Assembly: GCF_963664735.1 (NCBI RefSeq)
Contig: NZ_OY761553.1
Coordinates: forward strand, 2,185,303-2,249,302
Reading direction: 5' to 3'
DNA length: 64,000 bases
From: an uncultured Cohaesibacter sp.
GTDB lineage: Bacteria; Pseudomonadota; Alphaproteobacteria; Rhizobiales; Cohaesibacteraceae
Part shown: positions 56,999 to 64,000 of the stretch, in pieces
How the letters are laid out: each line of letters opens with the position of its first letter
How positions within the stretch are numbered: the first letter of the stretch is position 1
Translations under genes and position numbers: made by a program
Notes under the pieces: model-generated
Seen by the model: the letters and a program-made list of their open reading frames with translations, nothing else
Told to the model about the DNA's origin: nothing
Databases searched by the model: none

Positions 56999-57991
56999 AT
57001 GGCCCGAGTTATTCTCAAGGATATTTGCAAGAGCTTTGGCGCGGTGCGTGTCATCAAGAATGTCAATCTGACGGTCGAGGACGGTGAATTCTGCGTCTTT
57101 GTCGGCCCGTCCGGCTGCGGGAAATCAACGCTTCTGAGGATGATTTCGGGGCTTGAATTGCCCACCTCCGGCGAAATCCTGATTGACGGGGCGGACGTGA
57201 CCAACGAGGAGCCTTCCAAGCGGGGCATCGCGATGGTTTTCCAGTCCTATGCGCTTTATCCGCATTTGACGGTGCGCGACAATATCGGCTTCGGGTTGAG
57301 CCTTGCCCATCGGCCCAAGGCTGAGATTGCGGAGAAGGTCGGCGAAGCTGCGCGGGTGTTGCAGTTGGAGCCTCTCTTGGACCGTAAGCCTAAGGCTCTG
57401 TCCGGTGGGCAACGCCAGCGGGTTGCCATCGGGCGAGCGATTGTGCGCGATCCCAAGGTGTTTCTGTTCGATGAGCCGCTTTCCAACCTTGACGCAGCTC
57501 TGCGTTCGCAAATGCGGATCGAGCTATCTGATCTGCACGCCCATCTCAAGGCGACGATGATTTATGTGACCCACGATCAGGTGGAAGCCATGACCATGGC
57601 GGACAAGATCGTCGTGCTCAACGGCGGGGTTGTCGAACAGGTGGGCAGTCCGATGGATCTTTACAACCATCCTGCGTCTCCGTTCGTGGCCGGCTTTATC
57701 GGCAGCCCGAAAATGAATCTGTATGAAGGGGCGCAAGTGGGAGAGGATTGCAAAACCTACGGCATCCGCCCCGAGCATCTGACCCTGTCCTACGCGAAAG
57801 GCCGTTGGGAAGGTAAAGTGCGCCATGTTGAGCGGCTTGGCGCGGATACGCTGGTCTATCTGGATGTGCCCAAGCTGGAAACGCTGGTTGTACGGGTTGC
57901 CGAAGATATCGATGTCCATGTGGGAATGACGCTTTGGGCTGATCCTGATCCCAAGTGGGAGCATCGCTTTTCAAAAATGCAGGAGGAATAA
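56999..57991 (+). CDS. ABC sugar transporter, ATPase (UgpC/MalK type)
   Basis: A 330-residue nucleotide-binding subunit. Walker A is GPSGCGKST, the signature is LSGGQRQRVAIGRA, Walker B is VFLFDEPLSNLD and the switch His is in VTHDQVEA. A C-terminal TOBE-type domain follows (about 240-325), as in MalK/UgpC proteins that may serve several importers. The ATG at 56999 is preferred over 56978 because it begins the domain and has AAGGGG upstream. Last gene of the operon. Confidence 0.94.
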   Translation: MARVILKDICKSFGAVRVIKNVNLTVEDGEFCVFVGPSGCGKSTLLRMISGLELPTSGEILIDGADVTNEEPSKRGIAMVFQSYALYPHLTVRDNIGFGLSLAHRPKAEIAEKVGEAARVLQLEPLLDRKPKALSGGQRQRVAIGRAIVRDPKVFLFDEPLSNLDAALRSQMRIELSDLHAHLKATMIYVTHDQVEAMTMADKIVVLNGGVVEQVGSPMDLYNHPASPFVAGFIGSPKMNLYEGAQVGEDCKTYGIRPEHLTLSYAKGRWEGKVRHVERLGADTLVYLDVPKLETLVVRVAEDIDVHVGMTLWADPDPKWEHRFSKMQEE

Positions 57992-58313
57992 GACCGGTGC
58001 CAACAGGTTACTTTCCTGAAACGTCAGCATCCACCCGCCCGATATTGCGAATGGCCCATGGATTAGCCGATAGCCCGAAATGGGAACAAATCACTTGTTT
58101 CTTCCATCATCCCGTTCGGGATGTTGATAGCCGTGTCTTTAATCCTATGGCACCTTTCGTCCCGTTCGGGTCTTTTCGTGCTTTTCCAACTGCGTTGTGC
58201 AGAATTCGTCCCTAAAGGAATAGAGCTGCTCTTTCTGTCTGAATGCCCAGCAAGAGGCCCCCTACCCTGATGCATTGGCACGGTCTTTCTTTTCGGGATT
58301 GCTGGTAGATGAG

Positions 58314-58454
58314 CGTGCGCAAAAGACTGGCTGCCTTCACATCAGAACACAGATGAAGGAGATGGGCATAGAGGCGATTTACCGTCGCCCCAACATATCC
58401 AAGCCCGCACAGGAGCTTGGCGAGACAAAGTCTTTGTCGAACGGCAAGCCATAG
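58314..58454 (+). pseudogene. IS3-family transposase (OrfB) relic
   Basis: An open stretch reads GCLHIRTQMKEMGIEAIYRR followed by PNISKPAQ, then unrelated residues and a stop at 58452. This matches the segment of IS3-family OrfB just before the catalytic core (typically VGRxHVxTLMxxMGIEAIYRxPNTSKP). The match covers about 35 residues only. The DDE core, N-terminus and terminal repeats are missing and no ribosome site is present, so this is a decayed fragment marking an old insertion between the ABC operon and the esterase gene. Confidence 0.7.
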
Positions 58455-58492
58455 ACAAAAAAAGTCCATCCCTTATGAAGAGATGGACAAAA
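58454..58492 (-). terminator. Terminator of the MFS-esterase operon
   Basis: On the minus strand GTCCATCTC pairs with GGGATGGAC around a short loop and is followed by seven T. It lies 27 bp after the esterase stop. Confidence 0.88.
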
Positions 58493-58518
58493 CTCAATGT
58501 TTCAATGCTGGGAATAGC

Positions 58519-59454
58519 TTAGCTATTCAGAAATGAATTCATTTTGTCATAGACCAGCTCGCATTCTTCCTTGACCAGATCTTCCATATTCATGAAAGTA
58601 TGGATCATGTGGTCCATATTGAGGTGCTGAGCCGGAACACCAGCAGCAACAAGCTTGTCGTAATAGGCCTTGCCCTCGTCACGCAGCGGGCAGAATTCCG
58701 CCGTTACAACAAAGGTTTCAGGCAGCCCGCTGGTGAAATCCCAGAACAATGGGGAAGCTGCCTTGCGGCATTCGCCATTCTTGAAATAGTTGTCGAAATA
58801 CCAGGCAACCTTGCCCGTCTGAAGAAGATATCCGACAGCATTCTCGGTGATGGACTGGCCCGACATGGTATAGTCGAGGCTTGGATAGATCATGAACTGC
58901 TTCTTGATCTTGACGCTGAAGTCATACTGGGCCAGACCGGCGACAGCACCGCAGAAGGCTCCGCCACCGGAATCACCGGCAATGGACACTTCGCGTTTGA
59001 ACTTCATGCCACGCCCGGCGAGAACCGCAAATGCACCTTTGAGGGTGGCATAGGCATCGTTGACACCTGCCGGATAAGGGCATTCAGGAGCCAGACGATA
59101 TTCAGGCGCAATCACGATATGGCGGGTGGCAAGAGCGATCTTGCGGCAGATCGGGTCATAGACCGTGACGCTGCCAGCCATGTGGCCACCACCGTGATAG
59201 TAGACGAGAACCGGCAGCTCTTCTTCAGGAGCCGGGTTGTAGATGCGAACCGGAACATTGTAGCCCTCGGCCATCACCAGATCGTCCTGAATGAGGGCAA
59301 CATCGGGAATATTGGTGACGTAAGTCTTGGTCAGATTGGCCAGACCTTCGCGTGCGTTGGTTGCGTTGGGCTTGAAGCCCGCAGCAACAAGCTTGGCAAC
59401 TGTTGCATTCAGATCATCAAGATATCCGGTAAGATTTGGACTGACTTCGCGCAT
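58519..59454 (-). CDS. Alpha/beta hydrolase, HSL-type acetyl esterase
   Basis: A 311-residue esterase of the hormone-sensitive-lipase group. The oxyanion-hole motif HGGGH is near residues 90-94, the nucleophile elbow is GDSGGG (Ser about 158), the acid is likely the Asp in a C-terminal strand before DEGKAYYD, and His is in the HMIHTFMNM segment. It hydrolyses short acyl esters in the cytoplasm. It is co-transcribed with an MFS transporter 27 bp upstream, so the carrier may import the ester or export the product. AGGAGG lies 6 nt before the ATG. Confidence 0.9.
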   Translation of the reverse strand: MREVSPNLTGYLDDLNATVAKLVAAGFKPNATNAREGLANLTKTYVTNIPDVALIQDDLVMAEGYNVPVRIYNPAPEEELPVLVYYHGGGHMAGSVTVYDPICRKIALATRHIVIAPEYRLAPECPYPAGVNDAYATLKGAFAVLAGRGMKFKREVSIAGDSGGGAFCGAVAGLAQYDFSVKIKKQFMIYPSLDYTMSGQSITENAVGYLLQTGKVAWYFDNYFKNGECRKAASPLFWDFTSGLPETFVVTAEFCPLRDEGKAYYDKLVAAGVPAQHLNMDHMIHTFMNMEDLVKEECELVYDKMNSFLNS

Positions 59455-59481
59455 TTTTTCCTCCTAATCTGATACGTACGC

Positions 59482-60672
59482 TTATGCCTTGGCTTCTGCT
59501 TCTGCTTTTTTCTTGCTTGGTTCAGGCAGCAGGAAGCTGGCAACAAACAGGGTTGCGGAGCAAATGATGGCGAAGACGGCGGAGATCATGATATCGCCGG
59601 TGGCGTCTGCAATGCGGCCGGAAATATACATCAGGATCGTTTCGATGATGTAGGAGATGGACCAGAACATGGCGAAGACAACGGCAATACGGCCCGGATT
59701 CATGCCCGGCAGCTCATACGGCAGGGTGACAAGGCTTGTCATCGGCACGAACATGAAGAAACCGGCAAGGAATGCACAGCCGTAAGCGATGGCAGCATTG
59801 CTGGTGAATGCCATGATGGCAGCAAAGATGGTCATGAACAGACCGCACCAGCGCAGAACCGGAACACGTACGGTGAAGCGTTTTGCGACAATGATACCGA
59901 CAACCGTGCCGACCATGCCTGCACCGATCATGATCGAGGACAGATATTTGGCTTCAGCGGCAAAGTTCGGAACCATCGGGAAAATGGCAAAGACCGAGAT
60001 GTAGCAGAAGAGCACACCCGAATAGGCGAAAGGCAGGAACCAGTTGACTGCTTCCTTGGAACCATCGGCCAGAGTGTAAGCCTTCTTGGCTGCGCCGTCC
60101 TTGGAGCCGGACAGCTCGAAGTCTTCGGAAATGATCATCCAGATGACCAGCAGAATGAAGCTGACAACGGAAATGCCCATAACAACATTCTGCCAAGTGC
60201 CGAGCTGTGCGAGCAGCGAGCCGGTGAACAGAATGGCCAGAAGGTTACCCGTATTGAAGGCCGCGGCGTTGATGCCGTTGACCAGAGGCAGTTCTTCCTT
60301 GGCAAAATAGTTCATGACGACCGGGTTCATGTAAACGATGACAAATGCACCGCCGAAGCCCATGATCAGGCGCGTGACAACATACATCGGGTAGCCGGTG
60401 GCGAAGGCACCAAGAACACCAGCAACAATGAGAATTGAAGCGAAGGCAAAGGCCTTTTTAGCGCCCAATCTGGTCAGGAACCAAGCGGCGCAAAGGTTAC
60501 CGATGATTTTCGCGATGGTGATGGCGTTTGTCATCCAGGTTGCTGCCGTCACGCCTTCAACGTGATAGAAGGCCATGATGTCTTTGGTCATCATGTTACC
60601 CGCAACCCAGGACATAGCGAAAAGCGCATATGTCATAAAGACAACAAACTCAATTACTGATTTTCGGAGCAT
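59482..60672 (-). CDS. MFS transporter, substrate unknown
   Basis: A 396-residue major facilitator with 12 predicted helices and a short Lys/Glu/Ala tail (KKKAEAEAKA). The helix 2-3 loop is WFLTRLGAKKAFAF, a relaxed motif A. The large polar stretch between the halves (about 185-205) is typical. I cannot assign a substrate. It precedes the esterase gene in one operon with a 27-bp gap. The ribosome site (GGGAGG about 8 nt before the ATG) is good. Confidence 0.85.
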   Translation of the reverse strand: MLRKSVIEFVVFMTYALFAMSWVAGNMMTKDIMAFYHVEGVTAATWMTNAITIAKIIGNLCAAWFLTRLGAKKAFAFASILIVAGVLGAFATGYPMYVVTRLIMGFGGAFVIVYMNPVVMNYFAKEELPLVNGINAAAFNTGNLLAILFTGSLLAQLGTWQNVVMGISVVSFILLVIWMIISEDFELSGSKDGAAKKAYTLADGSKEAVNWFLPFAYSGVLFCYISVFAIFPMVPNFAAEAKYLSSIMIGAGMVGTVVGIIVAKRFTVRVPVLRWCGLFMTIFAAIMAFTSNAAIAYGCAFLAGFFMFVPMTSLVTLPYELPGMNPGRIAVVFAMFWSISYIIETILMYISGRIADATGDIMISAVFAIICSATLFVASFLLPEPSKKKAEAEAKA

Positions 60673-60820
60673 TGGGGAGCCTCCCTAGACTTTCTTCCGA
60701 TTTATTTAGAGTTGATGACGTATTCTTATCTTAAATTTTCGAGGCTCATTTTCCCGATTTTGGGAAAGTCCATTGCCAAAACAGCAAATATTAATAAGTT
60801 CTAGGTACAAACAACAAGAA

Positions 60821-60848
60821 GAGGCCTTGCTTCGCAGCAAGACCTCCT
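60821..60848 (-). terminator. Terminator of the CoA-transferase/MaoC/FabV operon
   Basis: An 11-bp stem (GAGGCCTTGCT with AGCAAGACCTC, one mismatch) with a TCGC loop. On the minus strand it runs into CTTCTTGTTGTTTG, 35 bp after fabV. Confidence 0.65.
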
Positions 60849-60882
60849 ACTTGATAAATATTGCTCTTTAAATCAAGATATT

Positions 60883-62079
60883 TCACATAGACTTCAACTG
60901 ATCTATGTCCACGTCTTGATCATAGTCAACTTCACCAAGACCGAATCCGTTCAACTTGAGAAAATCATTCTTATAGCCGTCATAGTCACCCAGTTCAGTA
61001 AAGTTTTCCGGGGTCATCTTGGCAAGGATAGCACGCACCTTTTCTTGCACATCGGGACGAAGTTCCAAATCGTCCACACGGACAAGACGTTTTTCGTCCG
61101 TAGCAATAGTGCCACTTTCGGAATAAACACGATCTCCGTAAAGACGCTGCATTTGCTCAATGCATCCTTCGTGCAGTCCCAAGTCTTTCATGACACGGAA
61201 AAGAGCAAGAATGTAGGGAGAAAAGGCGGGAATAAATACGCTAGCCTTGGTAACAAGAGCCTTGCAGACAGCAACATGCGCCTGTCCATCAATGGCACTT
61301 AGCTGCCTATCCAGCTTATCAGCCGTCTGTTGCAGATGGGTTTTGGCACGGCCCAACGTTCCCTCGTGATAAATGCGATAGGTAATGTCGGACCCGATAT
61401 AAGAATAGGCAAAAGTCTGACAGCCTTTTGCCAGAACCCCCTCGTCCGACAGGAAGTTGATCCACTCTTCCCAGTCTTCACCGCCCATGACTTTTACAGT
61501 ATCTTCGATTTCCTGTTCTGTCGCAGACTCGAGCGTGCTCTCTTCGAAGCAATCCTTCTCAAGATTGACCGTATAGCCCACGAGCGGCTCACCGATCGTT
61601 TTGATCGAAGAGCGGATCAGGGTGCCCGTCTGGGGATCGGGGCGCACACCGGTCGCCAGAGAATAGACGACCAGATCTACGCTACCACCGAATTCGGACT
61701 TGATATAGTCAACGACAGCTCTGCGCATATCTGGAGAAAAGGCATCCCCGACAAAGTTCTTTGCAATCAGCCCCTCTTTTTCCGCCTCTTGCTGAAAGGT
61801 GATCAGGTTATACCATCCCGCTGTTCCAACACCTTTTTCTGACGGACCACGCTCGAAGGCGACACCGATCGTATCCGCTTTGGCACCGCCGAATGCCAAC
61901 GAGATACGGGAGGCAAGGCCGAAACCGGACGAGGCACCAAGAACAAGCACTTTTTTGGGACCATTGGCAATCTGCTTGGCATTGCGCACATAGGTAATCT
62001 GGTCTTCCACGGCCTTTGCGCAGCCGATTGGATGGCAGGATTTGGCCACCTGACCCTTGATGATTGGTTGAATAATCAT
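60883..62079 (-). CDS. fabV: Trans-2-enoyl-CoA reductase (FabV/TER family)
   Basis: A 398-residue single-domain reductase, the normal FabV length. It begins MIIQPIIKGQVAKSCHPIGC, has the NADH fold VLVLGASSGFGLASRI, and the catalytic Tyr-x8-Lys as YHEGTLGRAK. It reduces enoyl-CoA (TER) or enoyl-ACP (FabV) with NADH. The frame opens at 62289, but the 70 codons before 62079 are not coding-like. Operon partners, a MaoC hydratase and a CoA-transferase, favour a CoA-bound substrate such as crotonyl-CoA. It would also be resistant to triclosan, as known FabV enzymes are. Confidence 0.93.
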   Translation of the reverse strand: MIIQPIIKGQVAKSCHPIGCAKAVEDQITYVRNAKQIANGPKKVLVLGASSGFGLASRISLAFGGAKADTIGVAFERGPSEKGVGTAGWYNLITFQQEAEKEGLIAKNFVGDAFSPDMRRAVVDYIKSEFGGSVDLVVYSLATGVRPDPQTGTLIRSSIKTIGEPLVGYTVNLEKDCFEESTLESATEQEIEDTVKVMGGEDWEEWINFLSDEGVLAKGCQTFAYSYIGSDITYRIYHEGTLGRAKTHLQQTADKLDRQLSAIDGQAHVAVCKALVTKASVFIPAFSPYILALFRVMKDLGLHEGCIEQMQRLYGDRVYSESGTIATDEKRLVRVDDLELRPDVQEKVRAILAKMTPENFTELGDYDGYKNDFLKLNGFGLGEVDYDQDVDIDQLKSM

Positions 62080-62125
62080 GATCTTCTCTGATGTTGAGCG
62101 GTTAAATCTGTAAGCAAATGAGCCA

Positions 62126-62545
62126 TCAGGAATTTCGAGGAGGACGTACGGTTGCCAGTCCCTCAATGACAACCTTGCCATCCTGATTTGTACTTGTCGT
62201 CTTGAGCTTGACGATCTTCTTCTCGGCGAGGATCTCAACGACCTCGACTTCGGCGCGAATGGTATCTCCGATATAGACCGGTGCCACAAAGCGCAACTCC
62301 TGCCCCATGTAGATCGTACCCGGCCCGGGCAACTGCATGCCCAAAACAGCAGAGGTCAGCCCGGAGACGAGAATGCCATGTGCGACGCGCTTGCCGAAGA
62401 CGCTGTGCTCGGCAGCAATTGAACTGATATGAACGGGATTGATGTCACCACTGATCCCGCAAAACATCTGGATGTCAGCTTCACAGATCGTTTTTTCAAA
62501 CGAAGCTGCCTGACCGACAGAAAGCTGTTCCAAAGTGTAACTCAC
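62126..62545 (-). CDS. MaoC-family enoyl-CoA hydratase (PhaJ-like)
   Basis: A 139-residue hot-dog protein. The hydratase motif lies in FCGISGDINPVHISSIAAE with the catalytic Asp and His, followed by VAHGILVSGLTSAVLG. Size and motif match (R)-specific enoyl-CoA hydratases (PhaJ). It interconverts (R)-3-hydroxyacyl-CoA and trans-enoyl-CoA. Encoded between a CoA-transferase (99-bp gap containing a hairpin) and an enoyl-CoA reductase (46-bp gap), it can feed the reductase. Confidence 0.9.
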   Translation of the reverse strand: MSYTLEQLSVGQAASFEKTICEADIQMFCGISGDINPVHISSIAAEHSVFGKRVAHGILVSGLTSAVLGMQLPGPGTIYMGQELRFVAPVYIGDTIRAEVEVVEILAEKKIVKLKTTSTNQDGKVVIEGLATVRPPRNS

Positions 62546-62577
62546 TGGAAGCCTCTTGATTGTATGAGTGAAAATTC

Positions 62578-62635
62578 CATCGGGAAGTTCCAGTCCTTGG
62601 GGGGGGAGGAGGAAGATAGACGGAACTTCCCGATG
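62578..62635 (-). other. Long hairpin between CoA-transferase and MaoC genes
   Basis: A perfect 14-bp inverted repeat (CATCGGGAAGTTCC with GGAACTTCCCGATG) around a 30-nt loop with a run of eight G on the plus strand. It starts 10 bp after the CoA-transferase stop. There is no T-run, so it is a processing or attenuation element more than a full terminator. Confidence 0.6.
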
Positions 62636-62644
62636 CCTGCCATG

Positions 62645-64000
62645 CTAGATGGACAGAGAAGGGCGCAGTGTTAGTCCGATCGGTTCATCCTTAAACAGAC
62701 GTGCGTCCATTTCTTTGAGATCAGAACTCACTTTTGGTTTGAATGCCATCTGATCCAGAACATCCTTCTGCAAGTCGACACCCGGTGCGATTTCGATCAA
62801 CTCGATCCCTTCCCGCACCAGTTTAAAAACCGCGCGTTCGGTGATATAGAGCACATGCTTGTCATTCTGACGCGCCTGCTCACCGGAAAACGTGATTTGC
62901 TGCACCTTGTCGAGAAACTTCTTGATCCGGCCTTCCTGCGTAATTTTTAAGGTTCCGTCGCCGGTCTCGAACTTGAAACCGCCAGCCGTGAAGGTTCCAC
63001 AGAAGCACACTTCCTTCGCATTCTGCGTAATATTGATGAAACCGCCACAACCGGCAATTGTCGGACCGAAACGCGAAACGTTGATGTTGCCTTCCTCGTC
63101 GGCCTCAGCCAATCCGAGGAAGGCCTGATCAACACCACCACCGTCGTAAAAATCAAACATTTGATCCTGTGTAATCACAGCATCCGGGAAGGCCGCCGCA
63201 CCGAAGCTGAGACCACCTGCAGGCGTACCACCGATAGCCCCCGGTTCGACGGTCGCAATCATCTTGTCGGTCACGCCTTCTTCATCGGTTACTTCGGCAA
63301 TCACCTCAGGAACCCCGATGCCATAGTTCAGCACTGCACCTTCCCGCAATTCCAGAGCGGCGCGGCGAGCGATGATTTTCTTGGCGTCGAGTTTGCGTGG
63401 CTTGGCCTTTTCCCCGCCGCGCGTTCCACGACCGCAATAGGCAGGATTCAGCGTCTCCGCAAAGGTCTGCATATGCTCGTCGCCACTGGCAATGACCACC
63501 GCATCAACCAGAATGCCGGGAATACGGACCTGCTGTGGGTCCAGCTCACCATGTTCGACAAGGCGCTTGACCTGCACGATGACCTTACCACCCATGTTGG
63601 AGACAAGCTGGGCTGCGGCGAGGTTCTCAAGGAAAAGACACTCGTCTTCCATGGTGATGTTGCCATGCTTGTCAGCGGTCGTTCCGCGCAGCAGGGCAAC
63701 CGTCGCATCAATCCGATTGTAGAAAAGATAGTCCTTACCGGCAATCTCCATCACCGATACGATATCTTCCTTGGTTGCCTCATTGATTTTGCCACCCTCT
63801 ACACGGGGATCGACAAACGTTCCGAGTCCCACATGGGACAGAGTTCCGGGCTTGCCAGCGGCACTGTCACGAATGAGCTGGGCAATCACGCCCTGCGGAA
63901 GATTGTATGCTTCGATGACGTTGCGATTGGCCAGATCCTGCAGCTTCGGGATAAGACCCCAGTGGCCGCCAATGACCCGCTTGACCAGCCCTTCATGAGC
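62645..64000 (-). CDS. Acetate/propionate-type CoA-transferase, 5' end outside window
   Basis: The last 451 residues of a family I CoA-transferase in which alpha and beta domains are fused (YdiF/Pct type, normally about 520 residues). The sequence continues in frame to the right edge (KRVIGGHWGL at the visible start). The catalytic Glu is in ATVEPGAIGGTPAGGLSFG. NYGIGVPEVIAE and the C-terminal ELIEIAPGVDLQKDVL are typical. It exchanges CoA between short-chain acids such as acetate, propionate or butyrate. It leads the operon with MaoC and FabV-type genes as far as can be seen. Confidence 0.92.
   Translation of the reverse strand, partial: AHEGLVKRVIGGHWGLIPKLQDLANRNVIEAYNLPQGVIAQLIRDSAAGKPGTLSHVGLGTFVDPRVEGGKINEATKEDIVSVMEIAGKDYLFYNRIDATVALLRGTTADKHGNITMEDECLFLENLAAAQLVSNMGGKVIVQVKRLVEHGELDPQQVRIPGILVDAVVIASGDEHMQTFAETLNPAYCGRGTRGGEKAKPRKLDAKKIIARRAALELREGAVLNYGIGVPEVIAEVTDEEGVTDKMIATVEPGAIGGTPAGGLSFGAAAFPDAVITQDQMFDFYDGGGVDQAFLGLAEADEEGNINVSRFGPTIAGCGGFINITQNAKEVCFCGTFTAGGFKFETGDGTLKITQEGRIKKFLDKVQQITFSGEQARQNDKHVLYITERAVFKLVREGIELIEIAPGVDLQKDVLDQMAFKPKVSSDLKEMDARLFKDEPIGLTLRPSLSI

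Larger units (their letters stand above)
57992..58518. other. Intergenic region with transposase relic and short hairpins
   Basis: About 530 bases between convergent operons. It holds two copies of CCCGTTCGGG (58111-58120 and 58161-58170), the first within a perfect hairpin (CATCCCG with CGGGATG, 58108-58123) and the second followed by TCTTTTC, which could end the ABC operon. A transposase relic and the esterase terminator follow. Confidence 0.6.

Noticed and set aside
58600-59472. 290-residue frame antisense to the esterase
   Set aside because: The esterase has an intact nucleophile elbow and ribosome site; this frame has neither.

Overview
The window (about 52% GC, dense, short intergenic gaps) reads as chromosome of an alphaproteobacterium, most likely order Hyphomicrobiales and possibly marine. 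The main evidence is a complete PhyR-NepR-EcfG general stress response locus, which is confined to Alphaproteobacteria, together with HWE-family histidine kinases, a DUF992 protein, TctABC transport and a glucosylglycerol (salt protectant) operon. I assign no genus. No rRNA, tRNA, CRISPR array or intact mobile element is visible. The only mobile trace is a short IS3-type transposase relic near 58.3 kb.

Layout. 0-11 kb: the end of a DUF2157 membrane protein, a Bcr/CflA-type exporter, two Cache-HAMP chemoreceptors flanking a PAS-GGDEF-EAL protein, and a second MFS transporter. 11-25 kb: a stress block with an SRAP (HMCES/YedK) protein, DUF992, a CHASE-HWE kinase, DUF1328, phyR, nepR-ecfG, a DUF883/holin-like/Dps group, a GAF-PAS-HWE kinase, a PRC-barrel protein, an aldo/keto reductase, and a PQQ dehydrogenase whose membrane part is a separate gene. 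Six sites in this block match the EcfG promoter pattern (GGAAC, 16-17 nt, cGTT or tGTT), so I read it as a core regulon plus its regulators. 25-29.4 kb: a three-gene operon, G3P dehydrogenase, HAD phosphatase and GgpS-like synthase, which together would make glucosylglycerol. 29.9-42.1 kb: a complete D-galactarate/D-glucarate catabolic locus with both dehydratases (GarD, GudD), aldolase (GarL), tartronate semialdehyde reductase (GarR), glycerate kinase, a TctABC uptake system, and FadR-type and LacI-type regulators. 42-46 kb: two divergent c-di-GMP proteins. 46-50 kb: an ArsR/permease/thioredoxin operon and a LysR/carboxymuconolactone decarboxylase pair. 50.3-58 kb: a LacI-controlled alpha-L-rhamnosidase with an ABC sugar importer. 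58.5-64 kb: an esterase with an MFS carrier, then CoA-transferase, MaoC hydratase and FabV/TER reductase, which could carry 3-hydroxyacyl-CoA to a free short-chain acid.

The genes combine environmental sensing (chemoreceptors, c-di-GMP, stress kinases), osmotic protection, and use of plant or algal sugars (aldarates from uronates, rhamnosides). Names rest on motifs and remembered family members read from the sequence. No database search was run.
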